Source: Mycolicibacterium brisbanense
GTDB taxonomy: Bacteria > Actinomycetota > Actinomycetes > Mycobacteriales > Mycobacteriaceae
Assembly (NCBI RefSeq): GCF_001570425.1
Contig: NZ_BCSX01000007.1
Location: 62,001 to 126,000, forward strand
Direction of reading: 5' to 3'
Length of the DNA stretch: 64,000 nucleotides
Under the pieces are notes generated by a model that did no database searches, was not told where the DNA came from, and saw only the letters and a program-made list of their open reading frames with translations. The position numbers were made by a program, and so were the translations under genes. This document shows positions 9,258 to 17,967 of this stretch, one piece after another; position 1 is the stretch's first letter; each line of letters begins with the position of its first letter.

Positions 9258-9265
9258 ACGTTCGA
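9250..9265. promoter_or_regulatory. SOS box (LexA operator)
   Basis: TCGAACATACGTTCGA is a perfect inverted repeat and matches the mycobacterial LexA consensus TCGAAC-N4-GTTCGA exactly. It covers the start codon of the DUF222-HNH gene and abuts a -10-like TACAAT on the minus strand, so bound LexA would block the promoter. Confidence 0.88.
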
Positions 9266-9307
9266 TTGTATACCCTGCTACCGACTCAAGCTCTCGGCAG
9301 ATCGACG

Positions 9308-10429
9308 CTACCCATCTGTCCGAATGCCGCTTCCCACAATCGATTCGGTGCCCTCGTCCCACCGCCAAGCCACATTGTGCCCGGAGAGATGCACACCGCC
9401 GATCCACCGGTCGACGCCATTGAGCGTGACGTGGTCGTCCCCGCCGGCGAGCACACACCGCCCGGCATCGGTGATCTGTACTGCCGTATCACTGTTGACG
9501 GAAACAGAATCCACGTCCAGCAGCGGCACCGGAGCGGTCGCCAGCCGCTGGATCGCCGCATAACCCCAGCAATCACCGAGGAACCTGCGCGCCTCCCGGG
9601 CATTCGCCCGCACAAACGCGGTTGCCGCGTCGGATGCACCTTCGGCGATCGCGGCCAGCAGGCGACGTTCGGTGAGCGACAGCCCGTCGCGTGTCGACGG
9701 GTACTCGCGGCTCAGCCTTTCGAACGCCTCGCCGAGGAAACGCAGTTCCCCCGAACGGGTTTCAGCGATGCCACCCAGCGCGGCCGGCGTGGGCGCCCGA
9801 AATGCCGCCCATGCCAGAGTGGCAAGCTGCAGAGCCGACGTGGTCAACCGTGCACACGCATTGGTGCCGGGCAGCGCGCGCAACTGCTCGGCACCCAACT
9901 CCCCGAGCCCACCGAAGCGGGCGATTCCGGCGTGTTCACCGATGCAGATCAGGGTGATCCGCTCGGCATCCACCTCCAGCTCGGCCAACCGTTCCAAGAT
10001 CTGGATGATCTGCAGCTGATCGACAAGATCGGCCTCGAACCACAACACGTACTGCCCGTCGCGGTTGGCCGCCAGCACGTTGTCGCGCTCGGCGAATGTC
10101 GAACCGATGGCAGCGCGGTCTTCGTCGAGGGCATCGGCCAAAAACGCGGCTCGGATCTGGCTCAGTTCTTCGGCGTCGACGGCCGGGACCGGGCCCTCGT
10201 GCAGGACGTCGCGCCAGTAGAGGATGCGACGCGCAATACCGGTACGCGCCAGGTCGGTGGCGTCCCCGTTGCTCACGTGCAGCGCGTCGGCCATCCCGGC
10301 AGCGTTCAGCAGTGGAGCGATTTCATCGGATACCTTGGCGAGCAACGCATTACGTGCGCTCACGTAGGATTCGCCGGTCTTGTTCATCCGCGCGCGGACG
10401 CGCCGCTTGAAGTCAGCTTGCTTGGTCAT
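9308..10429 (-). CDS. DUF1835 domain-containing protein
   Basis: A 373-residue protein with a basic N-terminus (MTKQADFKRRVRARMNKTGE) and a DUF1835 domain from about residue 45, recognised by HVSNGD...ILYWRDVLHEGPVP, followed by the helical C-terminal region usual for this family (DUF3658-like). Function is unknown. The ATG at 10429 has a GGGAG site eight bases upstream. Its stop is 50 bases before the SOS-controlled HNH gene on the same strand, but the promoter signals there suggest separate transcription. Confidence 0.78.
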   Translation of the reverse strand: MTKQADFKRRVRARMNKTGESYVSARNALLAKVSDEIAPLLNAAGMADALHVSNGDATDLARTGIARRILYWRDVLHEGPVPAVDAEELSQIRAAFLADALDEDRAAIGSTFAERDNVLAANRDGQYVLWFEADLVDQLQIIQILERLAELEVDAERITLICIGEHAGIARFGGLGELGAEQLRALPGTNACARLTTSALQLATLAWAAFRAPTPAALGGIAETRSGELRFLGEAFERLSREYPSTRDGLSLTERRLLAAIAEGASDAATAFVRANAREARRFLGDCWGYAAIQRLATAPVPLLDVDSVSVNSDTAVQITDAGRCVLAGGDDHVTLNGVDRWIGGVHLSGHNVAWRWDEGTESIVGSGIRTDG

Positions 10430-10619
10430 GGCATCTCCCGCAGCCGCCGGTCGGGCCCCCAGCGACCGATGCGACAGCCGGACGGTAGATGTCGGTTGTC
10501 CCAGCCGAGAGGTGGACCTCCCTTTGCCTCCTGAGGTAACCGTGCTGGGGCGGGTTGCCGAAGGTTGGGCGCGACCGGGCGCCCGGCGCCAGCGTACAAC
10601 ACGCGGTTGGCGCGGTACG

Positions 10620-11036
10620 TCAGCCGTTGCAGTCACGCAGCTCGATCGTCGAGCCAGGTCCAGCCCCGTCCAGTGCTGCCGCGTCGGCGCCGTCTTGGAA
10701 CAGTGCAACGCCGCCCGCGAACCGCTTGCCGTCGCCGCTCGCCGCGATCGCGAGACAGCCCAGTCCCGATGTCAGCACCTGGCAGTCGTTCGTCTTGCCC
10801 AACACGTCGCACCACAAGACGGCCGCGTCCTCCGCCTCCTGACGGGTCTTGTAGTTGAGTCGCAGCACTTCCTGCCCGGTCGACGAGGACGCCGCAGCCG
10901 CGCCCCAACACCCGCGCTCGCATTCGAAGTCGACGTCCGCCCGCGCCACCGGGGATCCGACGGCGACGACACCGACCGACAACCCCGCGGCGACGAGTAC
11001 CCACACAGTCGGCGTGACACTGTGAATGGTCTTCAT
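10620..11036 (-). CDS. Secreted DUF4189-family protein
   Basis: A 138-residue exported protein. Residues 1-33 form a signal peptide ending PVARA before DVDFECERGC. The mature part is DUF4189-like: WGAAAASSSTG, EAEDAAVLWC, and a conserved Cys/Gly/Ala stretch GCLAIAA. Six cysteines suggest disulfide bonding outside the cell. The ATG at 11036 is preferred to one eight codons upstream because it starts the signal peptide directly and has an AGGGAT sequence upstream. Mycobacteria hold several such secreted proteins of unknown role. Confidence 0.8.
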   Translation of the reverse strand: MKTIHSVTPTVWVLVAAGLSVGVVAVGSPVARADVDFECERGCWGAAAASSSTGQEVLRLNYKTRQEAEDAAVLWCDVLGKTNDCQVLTSGLGCLAIAASGDGKRFAGGVALFQDGADAAALDGAGPGSTIELRDCNG

Positions 11037-11183
11037 GTCGCAATCCCTGGTTCGCTGCATCTATTGCGCCACAGTGGCGCGCCTGCGGGTAGTAGACAGC
11101 GGTCGGATTGCTACCGATCCCAACAATCGTCGGCTCACCGACGCGATCCGCGCAGGGCACCCGGCGCCGCGTCGAGAGGCGAT

Positions 11184-11197
11184 TAGAACGTGTTACA
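11184..11197. promoter_or_regulatory. KstR-type operator
   Basis: TAGAACGTGTTACA fits the KstR consensus TnnAACnnGTTnnA at every fixed position. It lies 65 bases upstream of the SDR start at 11263. KstR represses cholesterol/steroid catabolic genes in mycobacteria, so the downstream pair may belong to that regulon. Confidence 0.7.
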
Positions 11198-11262
11198 GAA
11201 AGCTGCCCGACGGGCCTTCGGACACTGCTACGGTGACGCCGTAGACGAACAGGGAGCGCAGC

Positions 11263-12054
11263 GTGATTCTGGACAGATTCCGACTCGACGACAAGGTTGC
11301 GATCGTCACCGGAGCAGGCCGCGGCCTGGGCGCGGCCATCGCCGTCGCCTTCGCCGAAGCCGGCGCCGACGTGGTCATCGCGTCGCGCACGCAATCTCAA
11401 CTCGACGAGGTGGCCGAGCAGATTCGCCGCGTCGGCCGCAAAGCCCACGTGGTGGCTGCCGACCTTGCCCACCCGGAGGCCACCGCCGAACTCGCGGATG
11501 CCGCGGCGAGTGCGTTCGGGAAACTAGACATCGTCGTCAACAACGTCGGCGGCACCATGCCCGCGCCACTGGTCAACACGTCCACCCAGGCTCTGCGCGA
11601 CGCGTTCACGTTCAACGTTTCGACCGCCCACGCGCTCACCGCGGCCGCGGTGCCGCTGATGCTCGAACACTCGGGCGGCGGCAGCATCATCAACATCACC
11701 TCGACCATGGGACGGCTGGCCGGCCGCGGGTTCGTCGCCTACGGCACCGCCAAGGCCGCACTCGCGCACTACACCCGACTGGCGGCGTTGGACCTGTGCC
11801 CGCGCATCCGCGTCAACGCCATCGCGCCCGGCTCGATCCTCACCTCGGCGCTGGACATCGTCGCGAGCAACGACGCCCTGCGCGAGCCGATGGAGAAGGT
11901 CACGCCGATGCGCCGGCTCGGCGATCCGGAGGACATCGCCGCCGCCGCAGTGTATTTGGCCTCACCCGCGGGCAGCTACCTGACCGGAAAGATCCTTGAG
12001 GTCGACGGCGGCATCACCTACCCGAACCTCGATCTGCCCATTCCCGACCTGTAA
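11263..12054 (+). CDS. Short-chain dehydrogenase/reductase (SDR), putative KstR regulon member
   Basis: A 263-residue classical SDR. The cofactor motif is TGAGRGLG (about residues 16-23). NNVGG replaces the usual NNAG. The catalytic Ser is in [10 protein letters not shown] and the YxxxK motif is YGTAK. The C-terminal [11 protein letters not shown] is standard. The GTG start has AGGGAG nine bases upstream. The KstR-type box suggests a steroid- or lipid-derived hydroxy/keto substrate; the DapB-like gene follows after 8 bases and is probably co-transcribed. Confidence 0.9.
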   Translation: MILDRFRLDDKVAIVTGAGRGLGAAIAVAFAEAGADVVIASRTQSQLDEVAEQIRRVGRKAHVVAADLAHPEATAELADAAASAFGKLDIVVNNVGGTMPAPLVNTSTQALRDAFTFNVSTAHALTAAAVPLMLEHSGGGSIINITSTMGRLAGRGFVAYGTAKAALAHYTRLAALDLCPRIRVNAIAPGSILTSALDIVASNDALREPMEKVTPMRRLGDPEDIAAAAVYLASPAGSYLTGKILEVDGGITYPNLDLPIPDL

Positions 12055-12062
12055 GGAGCACC

Positions 12063-13139
12063 GTGAGCATTCGCGTCGCAGCGATCGGCACCGGCAACGT
12101 CGGCCGCCACGCCTTGACCCAGTTGATCACCAATCCGGCGTACGAGCTCACCGCGGTCTGGGTGTCCTCGCCGAGCAAGGCCGGCAAAGACGCCGGAGAG
12201 CTTGCCGGGCTTGATGTTTCGACGGGCATCGTGGCCACCACCGATCTCGGCGAGGTACTGGCCACCAAACCGGAATGCGCCGTGTACACCGCGATGGCCG
12301 ACAACCGCCTGCCTGAAGCGCTCGACGATTACCGGCGCATCCTGGCCGCCGGGGTCAACGTCGTCGGCAGCTCGGCGGTGTTCCTGCAATACCCGTGGCA
12401 GGTGCTGCCCGCCGAGCTCGTCGAGCCCATCGAGCAGGCCGCCCAAGAGGGTGGTTCGTCACTCTTCATCAATGGCATCGATCCGGGCTTCGCCAATGAC
12501 CTTCTGCCCCTTGCCCTTGCCGGGACCTGCCAACGCATCGAGCAGATCCGCTGCATGGAGATCGTCGATTACGCCACATACGACAGCGCGACCGTGATGT
12601 TCGACGTGATGGGCTTCGGCAAGCCGCTGGACGAGACGCCGATGCTGCTGCAACCGGGTGTGCTCAGCCTGGCGTGGGGCTCGGTGGTGCGGCAGCTGGC
12701 CGCCGGGCTGGGGATCAAGCTCGACGAGGTGACCGAGACCCATGTCCGCGAACCCGCACCCGAGGACTTCGACATCGCCTCCGGTCACATCGCGAAAGGC
12801 ACGACGGCCGCGATGCGCTTCGAAGTGCGCGGCATGGTCGACGGCCGCGCCGCCGTGGTGCTCGAACACGTCACGCGGTTACGCGACGATCTGTGCCCGG
12901 CCTGGCCGCAGCCCGCGCAGGAGGGCGGGTCGTACCGCATCGAGCTGACCGGTGAGCCCTCGTACTCCCTTGACCTGTGCCTGAGCAGCCCCAACGGCGA
13001 CCACAACCATGCCGGCCTGGTGGCCACGGCCGCCCGCGTCGTGAATGCGATCCCGATGGTCGTCGCGGCGGCGCCGGGTATCCGCACGACGCTGGATCTG
13101 CCGTTGGTGACGGGCAAAGGGTTGTACGCCGCTGGGTGA
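12063..13139 (+). CDS. DapB-like NAD(P)-binding dehydrogenase
   Basis: A 358-residue protein with an N-terminal dihydrodipicolinate-reductase-type Rossmann fold (IRVAAIGTGNVGRHAL, residues 3-18) and a C-terminal domain of the 2,4-diaminopentanoate dehydrogenase-like group common in actinobacteria. It is not the biosynthetic DapB, which is shorter (about 245 residues). GTG start with AAGGAG upstream, 8 bases after the SDR stop. Co-transcription with that SDR behind a KstR-type site points to lipid or steroid metabolism, but no reaction can be assigned. Confidence 0.78.
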   Translation: MSIRVAAIGTGNVGRHALTQLITNPAYELTAVWVSSPSKAGKDAGELAGLDVSTGIVATTDLGEVLATKPECAVYTAMADNRLPEALDDYRRILAAGVNVVGSSAVFLQYPWQVLPAELVEPIEQAAQEGGSSLFINGIDPGFANDLLPLALAGTCQRIEQIRCMEIVDYATYDSATVMFDVMGFGKPLDETPMLLQPGVLSLAWGSVVRQLAAGLGIKLDEVTETHVREPAPEDFDIASGHIAKGTTAAMRFEVRGMVDGRAAVVLEHVTRLRDDLCPAWPQPAQEGGSYRIELTGEPSYSLDLCLSSPNGDHNHAGLVATAARVVNAIPMVVAAAPGIRTTLDLPLVTGKGLYAAG

Positions 13140-13240
13140 ACCGCTTCCGGGCATGTTTCCGCCGCACCGCGGGTTTTACTTTCTGTGAGTCTCCCGAGGG
13201 TCCCCTCGGCGTACGCTTGACTCACCGATCGGAGCAGGTC

Positions 13241-13474
13241 ATGAGTGGGTGTGCGCGGTATCTCGGAGCGCTTCTGGCAACCGCAGGCATGAGTGTGGCG
13301 ATGCTGACGGCCGCGTCGGCCAACGCGACGCCCAAGTGCATCAACACCACCCCGACCACCACGCAGTGCCAAACCAACGGCAGCACCCAGATCGTCACCA
13401 CACCGCCTGCGACGAACTTCTCGCCGGGGTGGGGCTGGGGTATCGGTCTGGGCGGGTTCCCCATCGTCTGGTGA
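13241..13474 (+). CDS. Small secreted protein, 77 aa
   Basis: A 77-residue exported protein. Signal peptide of 29 residues ending ASANA. The mature part is Thr/Asn/Gln-rich with two cysteines (TPKCINTT and TTQCQT) and ends in a Gly/Trp-rich tail (WGWGIGLGGFPIVW). The ATG at 13241 has GGAG upstream. I do not recognise a family; such small cell-wall-associated proteins are common in mycobacteria. Confidence 0.7.
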   Translation: MSGCARYLGALLATAGMSVAMLTAASANATPKCINTTPTTTQCQTNGSTQIVTTPPATNFSPGWGWGIGLGGFPIVW

Positions 13475-13493
13475 CGTGACCACAACCACAAGC

Positions 13494-13512
13494 GGGTTTC
13501 TGGTTTAAACCC
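13494..13512 (+). terminator. Inverted repeat, weak terminator candidate
   Basis: GGGTTT and AAACCC enclose a 7-base loop, 20 bases after the small secreted gene. The stem is short and AT-rich, so it may equally be part of the mntH control region. Confidence 0.3.
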
Positions 13513-13513
13513 A

Positions 13514-13536
13514 AAAGTTTCGGTTAACCTAACTTT
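13514..13536. promoter_or_regulatory. Palindromic site upstream of mntH, possible MntR box
   Basis: AAAGTT and AACTTT are separated by 11 bases that include the palindrome GGTTAACC. The site is 36 bases upstream of the mntH start. Mycobacterial mntH genes are controlled by the manganese repressor MntR; the site is proposed from symmetry and location only. Confidence 0.4.
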
Positions 13537-13571
13537 CCTATTCGAGATACCGGATCGAAAGCTGGGTTCAG

Positions 13572-14798
13572 TTGCTGCAGGACGTCACGGCACGGAAGCG
13601 GTCGAGTTGGTTGCTGCTCGGACCGGCGTTCGTCGCCGCGATCGCCTACGTCGACCCCGGCAATGTCGCTGCCAACATCAGCGCCGGCTCGCAGTTCGGT
13701 TACCTGCTGGTGTGGGTGATCGTCCTCGCCAACGCCATGGCCGGCCTGGTGCAGTACCTGTCGGCCAAACTCGGCCTGGTCACGGGCCGCTCACTGCCCG
13801 AGACCGTCGCCGACCACACGCACAACCGCGGACGCATCGCCTACTGGCTGCAGGCCGAACTGGTCGCCGTGGCCACCGATATCGCCGAGGTTGTGGGTGG
13901 CGCGATCGCCCTGCAACTGTTGTTCAAGCTGCCACTTCTGATCGGCGGCGTGATCACCGGCGTCGTGTCACTGCTGCTGCTCGCGGTACAGGACCGACGC
14001 GGTCAGGGGATGTTCGAACGCGTCATCACCGGCATGCTGCTGGTCATCGCCATCGGATTCTTGACCAGCCTGTTCGTCGAGACACCGCCGCCGGGAGCCG
14101 TCGCCGAGGGCCTGATCCCGCGCTTCCACGGCGTCGAGAGCCTTCTGCTGGCCACCGCCATGCTGGGCGCGACGGTCATGCCGCACGCCGTCTACCTGCA
14201 CTCAGGCTTGGCCCGCGACCGCCACGGCCACCCCGATGCCGGCGAACGGCGACGCCTGCTGCTGCGCATGACCCGGTTCGACGTCGGGCTGGCCATGATG
14301 GTGGCCGGCGCGGTGAACCTCGCCATGCTGCTGGTCGCCGCCACCAACCTGCAGGGACGCAACGACACCGATTCGATCGAGGGCGCCCACGCCGCCGTGC
14401 AGGACGCTCTGGGCCCGGCGGTCGCGCTGCTGTTCGCGATCGGACTGCTCGCCTCGGGGCTCGCCTCCACTTCGGTCGGGGCGTACGCCGGCGCGATGAT
14501 CATGCAGGGCCTGCTGCGACGCAGCTATCCGTTGCTGCTGCGCCGGTTGATCACCCTCATCCCGGCGCTGGCCGTACTGGCCATCGGCGTCGACCCCAGC
14601 CGGGCGCTGGTGCTCTCGCAGGTGGTCTTGTCGTTCGGCATACCGTTCGCGCTGATTCCGCTGGTGCGCTTCACCAGCGATAAAGCACTGATGGGCGACG
14701 ACACCAACCACCGAGTGACCACCATGCTGGGCTGGGCGGTCGCGGCAACCATTACCGTGCTGAACGTGGTTCTGATCTATCTGACCGTCACGGGCTGA
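13572..14798 (+). CDS. mntH: NRAMP-type divalent metal (Mn2+/Fe2+) transporter
   Basis: A 408-residue integral membrane protein with about eleven helices, of the NRAMP family, importing manganese (and iron) with protons. Signature residues are visible: the metal-site motif DPGNVAANI in the first helix (about residues 28-36) and MPHAVYLHS in the sixth (about residues 202-210). The TTG start gives a short cytoplasmic N-terminus typical of the family; no ATG or GTG fits better. The stop directly abuts the start of the gamma-glutamylcyclotransferase fusion, so the two are probably co-transcribed. Confidence 0.94.
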   Translation: MLQDVTARKRSSWLLLGPAFVAAIAYVDPGNVAANISAGSQFGYLLVWVIVLANAMAGLVQYLSAKLGLVTGRSLPETVADHTHNRGRIAYWLQAELVAVATDIAEVVGGAIALQLLFKLPLLIGGVITGVVSLLLLAVQDRRGQGMFERVITGMLLVIAIGFLTSLFVETPPPGAVAEGLIPRFHGVESLLLATAMLGATVMPHAVYLHSGLARDRHGHPDAGERRRLLLRMTRFDVGLAMMVAGAVNLAMLLVAATNLQGRNDTDSIEGAHAAVQDALGPAVALLFAIGLLASGLASTSVGAYAGAMIMQGLLRRSYPLLLRRLITLIPALAVLAIGVDPSRALVLSQVVLSFGIPFALIPLVRFTSDKALMGDDTNHRVTTMLGWAVAATITVLNVVLIYLTVTG

Positions 14799-15860
14799 AT
14801 GCGGCACCTGTACTTCGCCTATGGCTCCAATCTGTGCGTGTCACAGATGGCCGCCCGCTGCCCGGGCGCGATCGAGCCCCGGCCGGCCCGCCTCGACGGT
14901 CACGACTGGCTGATCAACGAACGCGGCGTCGCCACAGTGGAGCAGTTCGACGGGTCCGAGGTGCACGGCGTGCTGTGGCGGGTGACCGACCACGATCTGG
15001 CCGCGTTGGACAGTGCCGAGGGAGTGCCGGTGCGCTACCGGCGGGACCGGCTGACGGTGCACACCGTCGACGGCCCCACGTCGGCGTGGGTGTACATCGA
15101 CCATCGCGTCAACCCCGGACCGCCGCGACCCGGATACCTGGAACGCATCATCGCCGGCGCCGTCCATCACAAACTTCCCGCGCACTGGGTCAAGTTCCTG
15201 CGGCGCTGGGATCCCGCGGGCTGGCCGCAGCCCGCCGCTTTGACGAATATCCCTGAGCCCCAGTCATTCTCGGCACTGCTCGAAACTCCCGGGGTCGACG
15301 AGCACAGTGAGCTGCGGTCCCGCTTCGGCTTTCTGGCCATCCACGGCGGCGGGCTGGAGCAGATGACCGACGTGATCGCCGAGCGCGCCGCTGCCGCGGC
15401 GCGAGCGTCGGTGTATGTGGTACGCCACCCTGACGGCTATCCGCATCACCTGCCTTCGGCGCGCTATTTCGTGGATGAATCTGCTTGTCTCACAGCCTTT
15501 CTCGACCATGTTGAGGCGGTGGTCTCACTGCACGGCTACGGCCGGATCGGACGCAGCACCCAGATGCTCGCCGGCGGCGCCGACCGTGTTCTCGCCCGGC
15601 ATGTGGCAAGCCACATCGCCATCCCGGGCTACGAGGTGATCACCGACTTGGCAGCCATCCCTCGCGAACTCCGGGGCCTGCATCCCGACAATCCGGTGAA
15701 TCGGGTGCGCGGCGTGCAGCTGGAACTCCCGCCGCGGGTGCGTGACCTGAGCCCGCGCAGTCCCGTACCGGCCGACGACGGGATCTCACCGGTGACGGCC
15801 GCACTCATCGACGGCCTGGCCGCCGCAGCGCGGAATTGGCGGTTACTCTCGGGCGAGTGA
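14799..15860 (+). CDS. Fusion: gamma-glutamylcyclotransferase-like domain + poly-gamma-glutamate hydrolase-like domain
   Basis: A 353-residue two-domain protein. Residues 1-150 are a GGCT/AIG2-type fold with the substrate loop YGSN (8-11) and the likely catalytic Glu74 in DSAEGVPVRYRR. Residues about 175-335 resemble the poly-gamma-glutamate hydrolase family (PF05908): HGGGLE at 182-187, a second HGYG at 245-248, then LAGGADRVL and a late VQLELPPRVRD. Family members are zinc peptidases cutting gamma-glutamyl bonds. Both halves thus act on gamma-glutamyl linkages. It starts on the base after the mntH stop and overlaps the next start (GTGA). Substrate unknown. Confidence 0.75.
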   Translation: MRHLYFAYGSNLCVSQMAARCPGAIEPRPARLDGHDWLINERGVATVEQFDGSEVHGVLWRVTDHDLAALDSAEGVPVRYRRDRLTVHTVDGPTSAWVYIDHRVNPGPPRPGYLERIIAGAVHHKLPAHWVKFLRRWDPAGWPQPAALTNIPEPQSFSALLETPGVDEHSELRSRFGFLAIHGGGLEQMTDVIAERAAAAARASVYVVRHPDGYPHHLPSARYFVDESACLTAFLDHVEAVVSLHGYGRIGRSTQMLAGGADRVLARHVASHIAIPGYEVITDLAAIPRELRGLHPDNPVNRVRGVQLELPPRVRDLSPRSPVPADDGISPVTAALIDGLAAAARNWRLLSGE

Positions 15861-16672
15861 CCCGCAACTTCCGCTTCGGCGTCGGCCTGCGCACCGCCAA
15901 GACCCACAGCCAGGTCGCCGATTCCGCCCGCCGCGCCGAGGATCAGGGCTTCGACATCCTTCATGTGCCCGACCATCTCGGCGCACCCGCCCCCTTCCCC
16001 ACCCTGATGACCGCCGCCAACGCGACCAGCACGCTGCGGGTGGGGACCTTCGTGTTCAACGCGTGCTTCTACAAGCCGGCCCTGCTGGCCCGCGACATCG
16101 AGGCGCTGCGCGACCTGTCCGGAGGACGGTTCGACGCCGGACTCGGGGCCGGTTATGTGCGTGAGGAGTTCGAGGCTGCCGAGTTGCCGTTCCCCAGTGC
16201 CCGCGAACGGGTCGACTACCTGCGCCACATCACGACGTACGTCTCCCAGCATGTGCCCAACGTGCCGATCCTGATCGCAGGCAACGGCAACCGGTTGCTG
16301 ACAGTGGCCGCCGAGACCGCCGACATCGTCGGCCTCACGGGCGGCTCGCACGTCGACGGAGATCCGCTCAAGGAACGAATCGACTTCGTGCGCAACGCAG
16401 CTGGTTCACGCTTCGACGACCTCGAACTCAACATCGCCATCACCGCGATGCCCGCTGCCGGATCCGAACTGCCCGATCTGAGCATGCCCCGCCGCTTCCT
16501 GCCCGACCTCACCGACGAGCAGCTACTGCGCCATCCCGGCGTGCTGTCGGGGTCGATCACCGCGATCGCCGACCGGTTGCGGGAACTGCGGGAGACCTAC
16601 GGGGTCACCTATTTCATCGTGCAAGCCGCGCACGCCGAACAGTTCGCGAAGGTCATCGCGCAGCTGAGGTGA
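15857..16672 (+). CDS. F420-dependent LLM-class oxidoreductase
   Basis: A 271-residue luciferase-like TIM-barrel protein of the group described as TIGR03621 F420-dependent oxidoreductases. It begins VTRNFRFGVGLRTAK and contains HVPDHLG, LRVGTFVFNACFYKPALLARDIEALRDLSGGRF (read as several conserved pieces) and LGAGYVREEFEAA. The GTG at 15857 overlaps the upstream stop; a TTG seven codons earlier lies inside the preceding gene and is less likely. The 3' end overlaps the convergent permease by 20 bases. Substrate unknown. Confidence 0.85.
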   Translation: MTRNFRFGVGLRTAKTHSQVADSARRAEDQGFDILHVPDHLGAPAPFPTLMTAANATSTLRVGTFVFNACFYKPALLARDIEALRDLSGGRFDAGLGAGYVREEFEAAELPFPSARERVDYLRHITTYVSQHVPNVPILIAGNGNRLLTVAAETADIVGLTGGSHVDGDPLKERIDFVRNAAGSRFDDLELNIAITAMPAAGSELPDLSMPRRFLPDLTDEQLLRHPGVLSGSITAIADRLRELRETYGVTYFIVQAAHAEQFAKVIAQLR

Positions 16673-17918
16673 GTCGCCTGCGGATGCCGTAGGCCACTGC
16701 GCCGACGGCCAGAACTGCGAGCCCGGCCAGCACCGACACCAGCGGCAGGGCGAACGCGACGACGACGCAGCCGAGCAGGCCGACGATCGGGATGAGCCGC
16801 GGCGGCCGCCCCTCCGCCGGCGTGAGCGTCCAGGCCGAGGCATTGGCCACTGCGTAGTAGAACAGCACAGCGAACGACGAAAATCCGATCGCACCCCGGA
16901 TATCGACGGTGGCCGCCAGGGCGGCGACCACCACGCCGACCGCCAACTCTGCCCGGTGCGGCACCGCGAACCGCGGATGCACGGCGGCCAGTGCGCCGGG
17001 GAGATGACGGTCGCGGGCCATCGCCAACGTCGTGCGCGACACACCCAAGATCAGCGCGAGCAGCGACCCCACCGCCGCCACCACCGCCCCGACCCGCACC
17101 ACCGGTGTCAGCCATGCGGCACCGGCGGCCTGCACGATCTCGGCCAGCGGCGCCGCGGACTGCGCCAGCCGGTGCGGGCCCAGCACACCGAGCGCGGCGA
17201 CCGCCACGAGTGCGTAGACCACCAGCGTGATCGCCAACGCGATCGGGATGGCCCGCGGGATGGTGCGAGCCGGGTCACGCACCTCCTCACCCAGTGTCGC
17301 GATGCGCGCATAGCCGGCGAATGCGAAGAACAACAGCCCCGCAGCTTGCAGGATGCCCGCCGCCGATCCGGCCGACGGCGCCCACCCGGACACCTCGAAG
17401 TCCTTGCTGCCGAACGCGGTTACCACCACCGCGGCCAATACCGCCAAAACCACGGCAACGATCACCCGGGTCAGCCACGCCGACTTCTGCACACCCACGT
17501 AGTTCACCGCGGTCAAGGCCACCACGGCGGCGACCGCGACCGCGTGCGCGTGAGCGGGCCAGGCGTAGAACCCCACGGTCAACGCCATCGCGGCGCACGA
17601 CGCGGTCTTGCCGACGACAAATCCCCAGCCGGCCAGGTAACCCCAGAACGGGCCGAGACGCTGCCGCCCGTACACGTACGTGCCTCCCGACGCCGGATAC
17701 AGCGCGGCCAAGCGTGCCGACGAGGTGGCATTGCAGTAGGCGATCACCGCGGCCACCGCGAGCCCGACCAGCAATGCCGTCCCGGCCGCCCGTGCAGCGG
17801 GTGCCAAGGCGACGAAGATCCCGGCCCCGATCATCGAGCCCAGCCCGATGGCCACCGCATCGAACACACCCAGTTGCCGGCGTAGCCCCGCGGTCGCGGG
17901 CTTCGACCTATCGGACAT
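16653..17918 (-). CDS. APC-superfamily amino acid permease
   Basis: A 421-residue membrane protein with about twelve helices. The first helix has GLGSMIGAGIFVAL, the APC substrate-binding GSxxGAGIF pattern, and FFAFAGYARIATLGEEVRDPARTIP (about residues 200-224, in pieces) is the conserved helix 6 and loop. It lacks a long C-terminal tail. Substrate (amino acid or amine) is not predictable. It is a single gene, overlapping the LLM gene tail to tail. Confidence 0.88.
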   Translation of the reverse strand: MSDRSKPATAGLRRQLGVFDAVAIGLGSMIGAGIFVALAPAARAAGTALLVGLAVAAVIAYCNATSSARLAALYPASGGTYVYGRQRLGPFWGYLAGWGFVVGKTASCAAMALTVGFYAWPAHAHAVAVAAVVALTAVNYVGVQKSAWLTRVIVAVVLAVLAAVVVTAFGSKDFEVSGWAPSAGSAAGILQAAGLLFFAFAGYARIATLGEEVRDPARTIPRAIPIALAITLVVYALVAVAALGVLGPHRLAQSAAPLAEIVQAAGAAWLTPVVRVGAVVAAVGSLLALILGVSRTTLAMARDRHLPGALAAVHPRFAVPHRAELAVGVVVAALAATVDIRGAIGFSSFAVLFYYAVANASAWTLTPAEGRPPRLIPIVGLLGCVVVAFALPLVSVLAGLAVLAVGAVAYGIRRRLTSAAR

Positions 17919-17967
17919 TCACGTTCCAGACGCGTTCGGAGCACTCACGGACACGTCTATACACCCC

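Noticed and set aside
13514..13536. IdeR iron box upstream of mntH
   Set aside because: GGTTAACCTAA resembles part of an iron box but the 19-base consensus does not align well overall.
15836..15856. TTG start seven codons upstream for the LLM oxidoreductase
   Set aside because: Lies inside the preceding gene; the GTG at 15857 gives the usual GTGA overlap and normal N-terminus.
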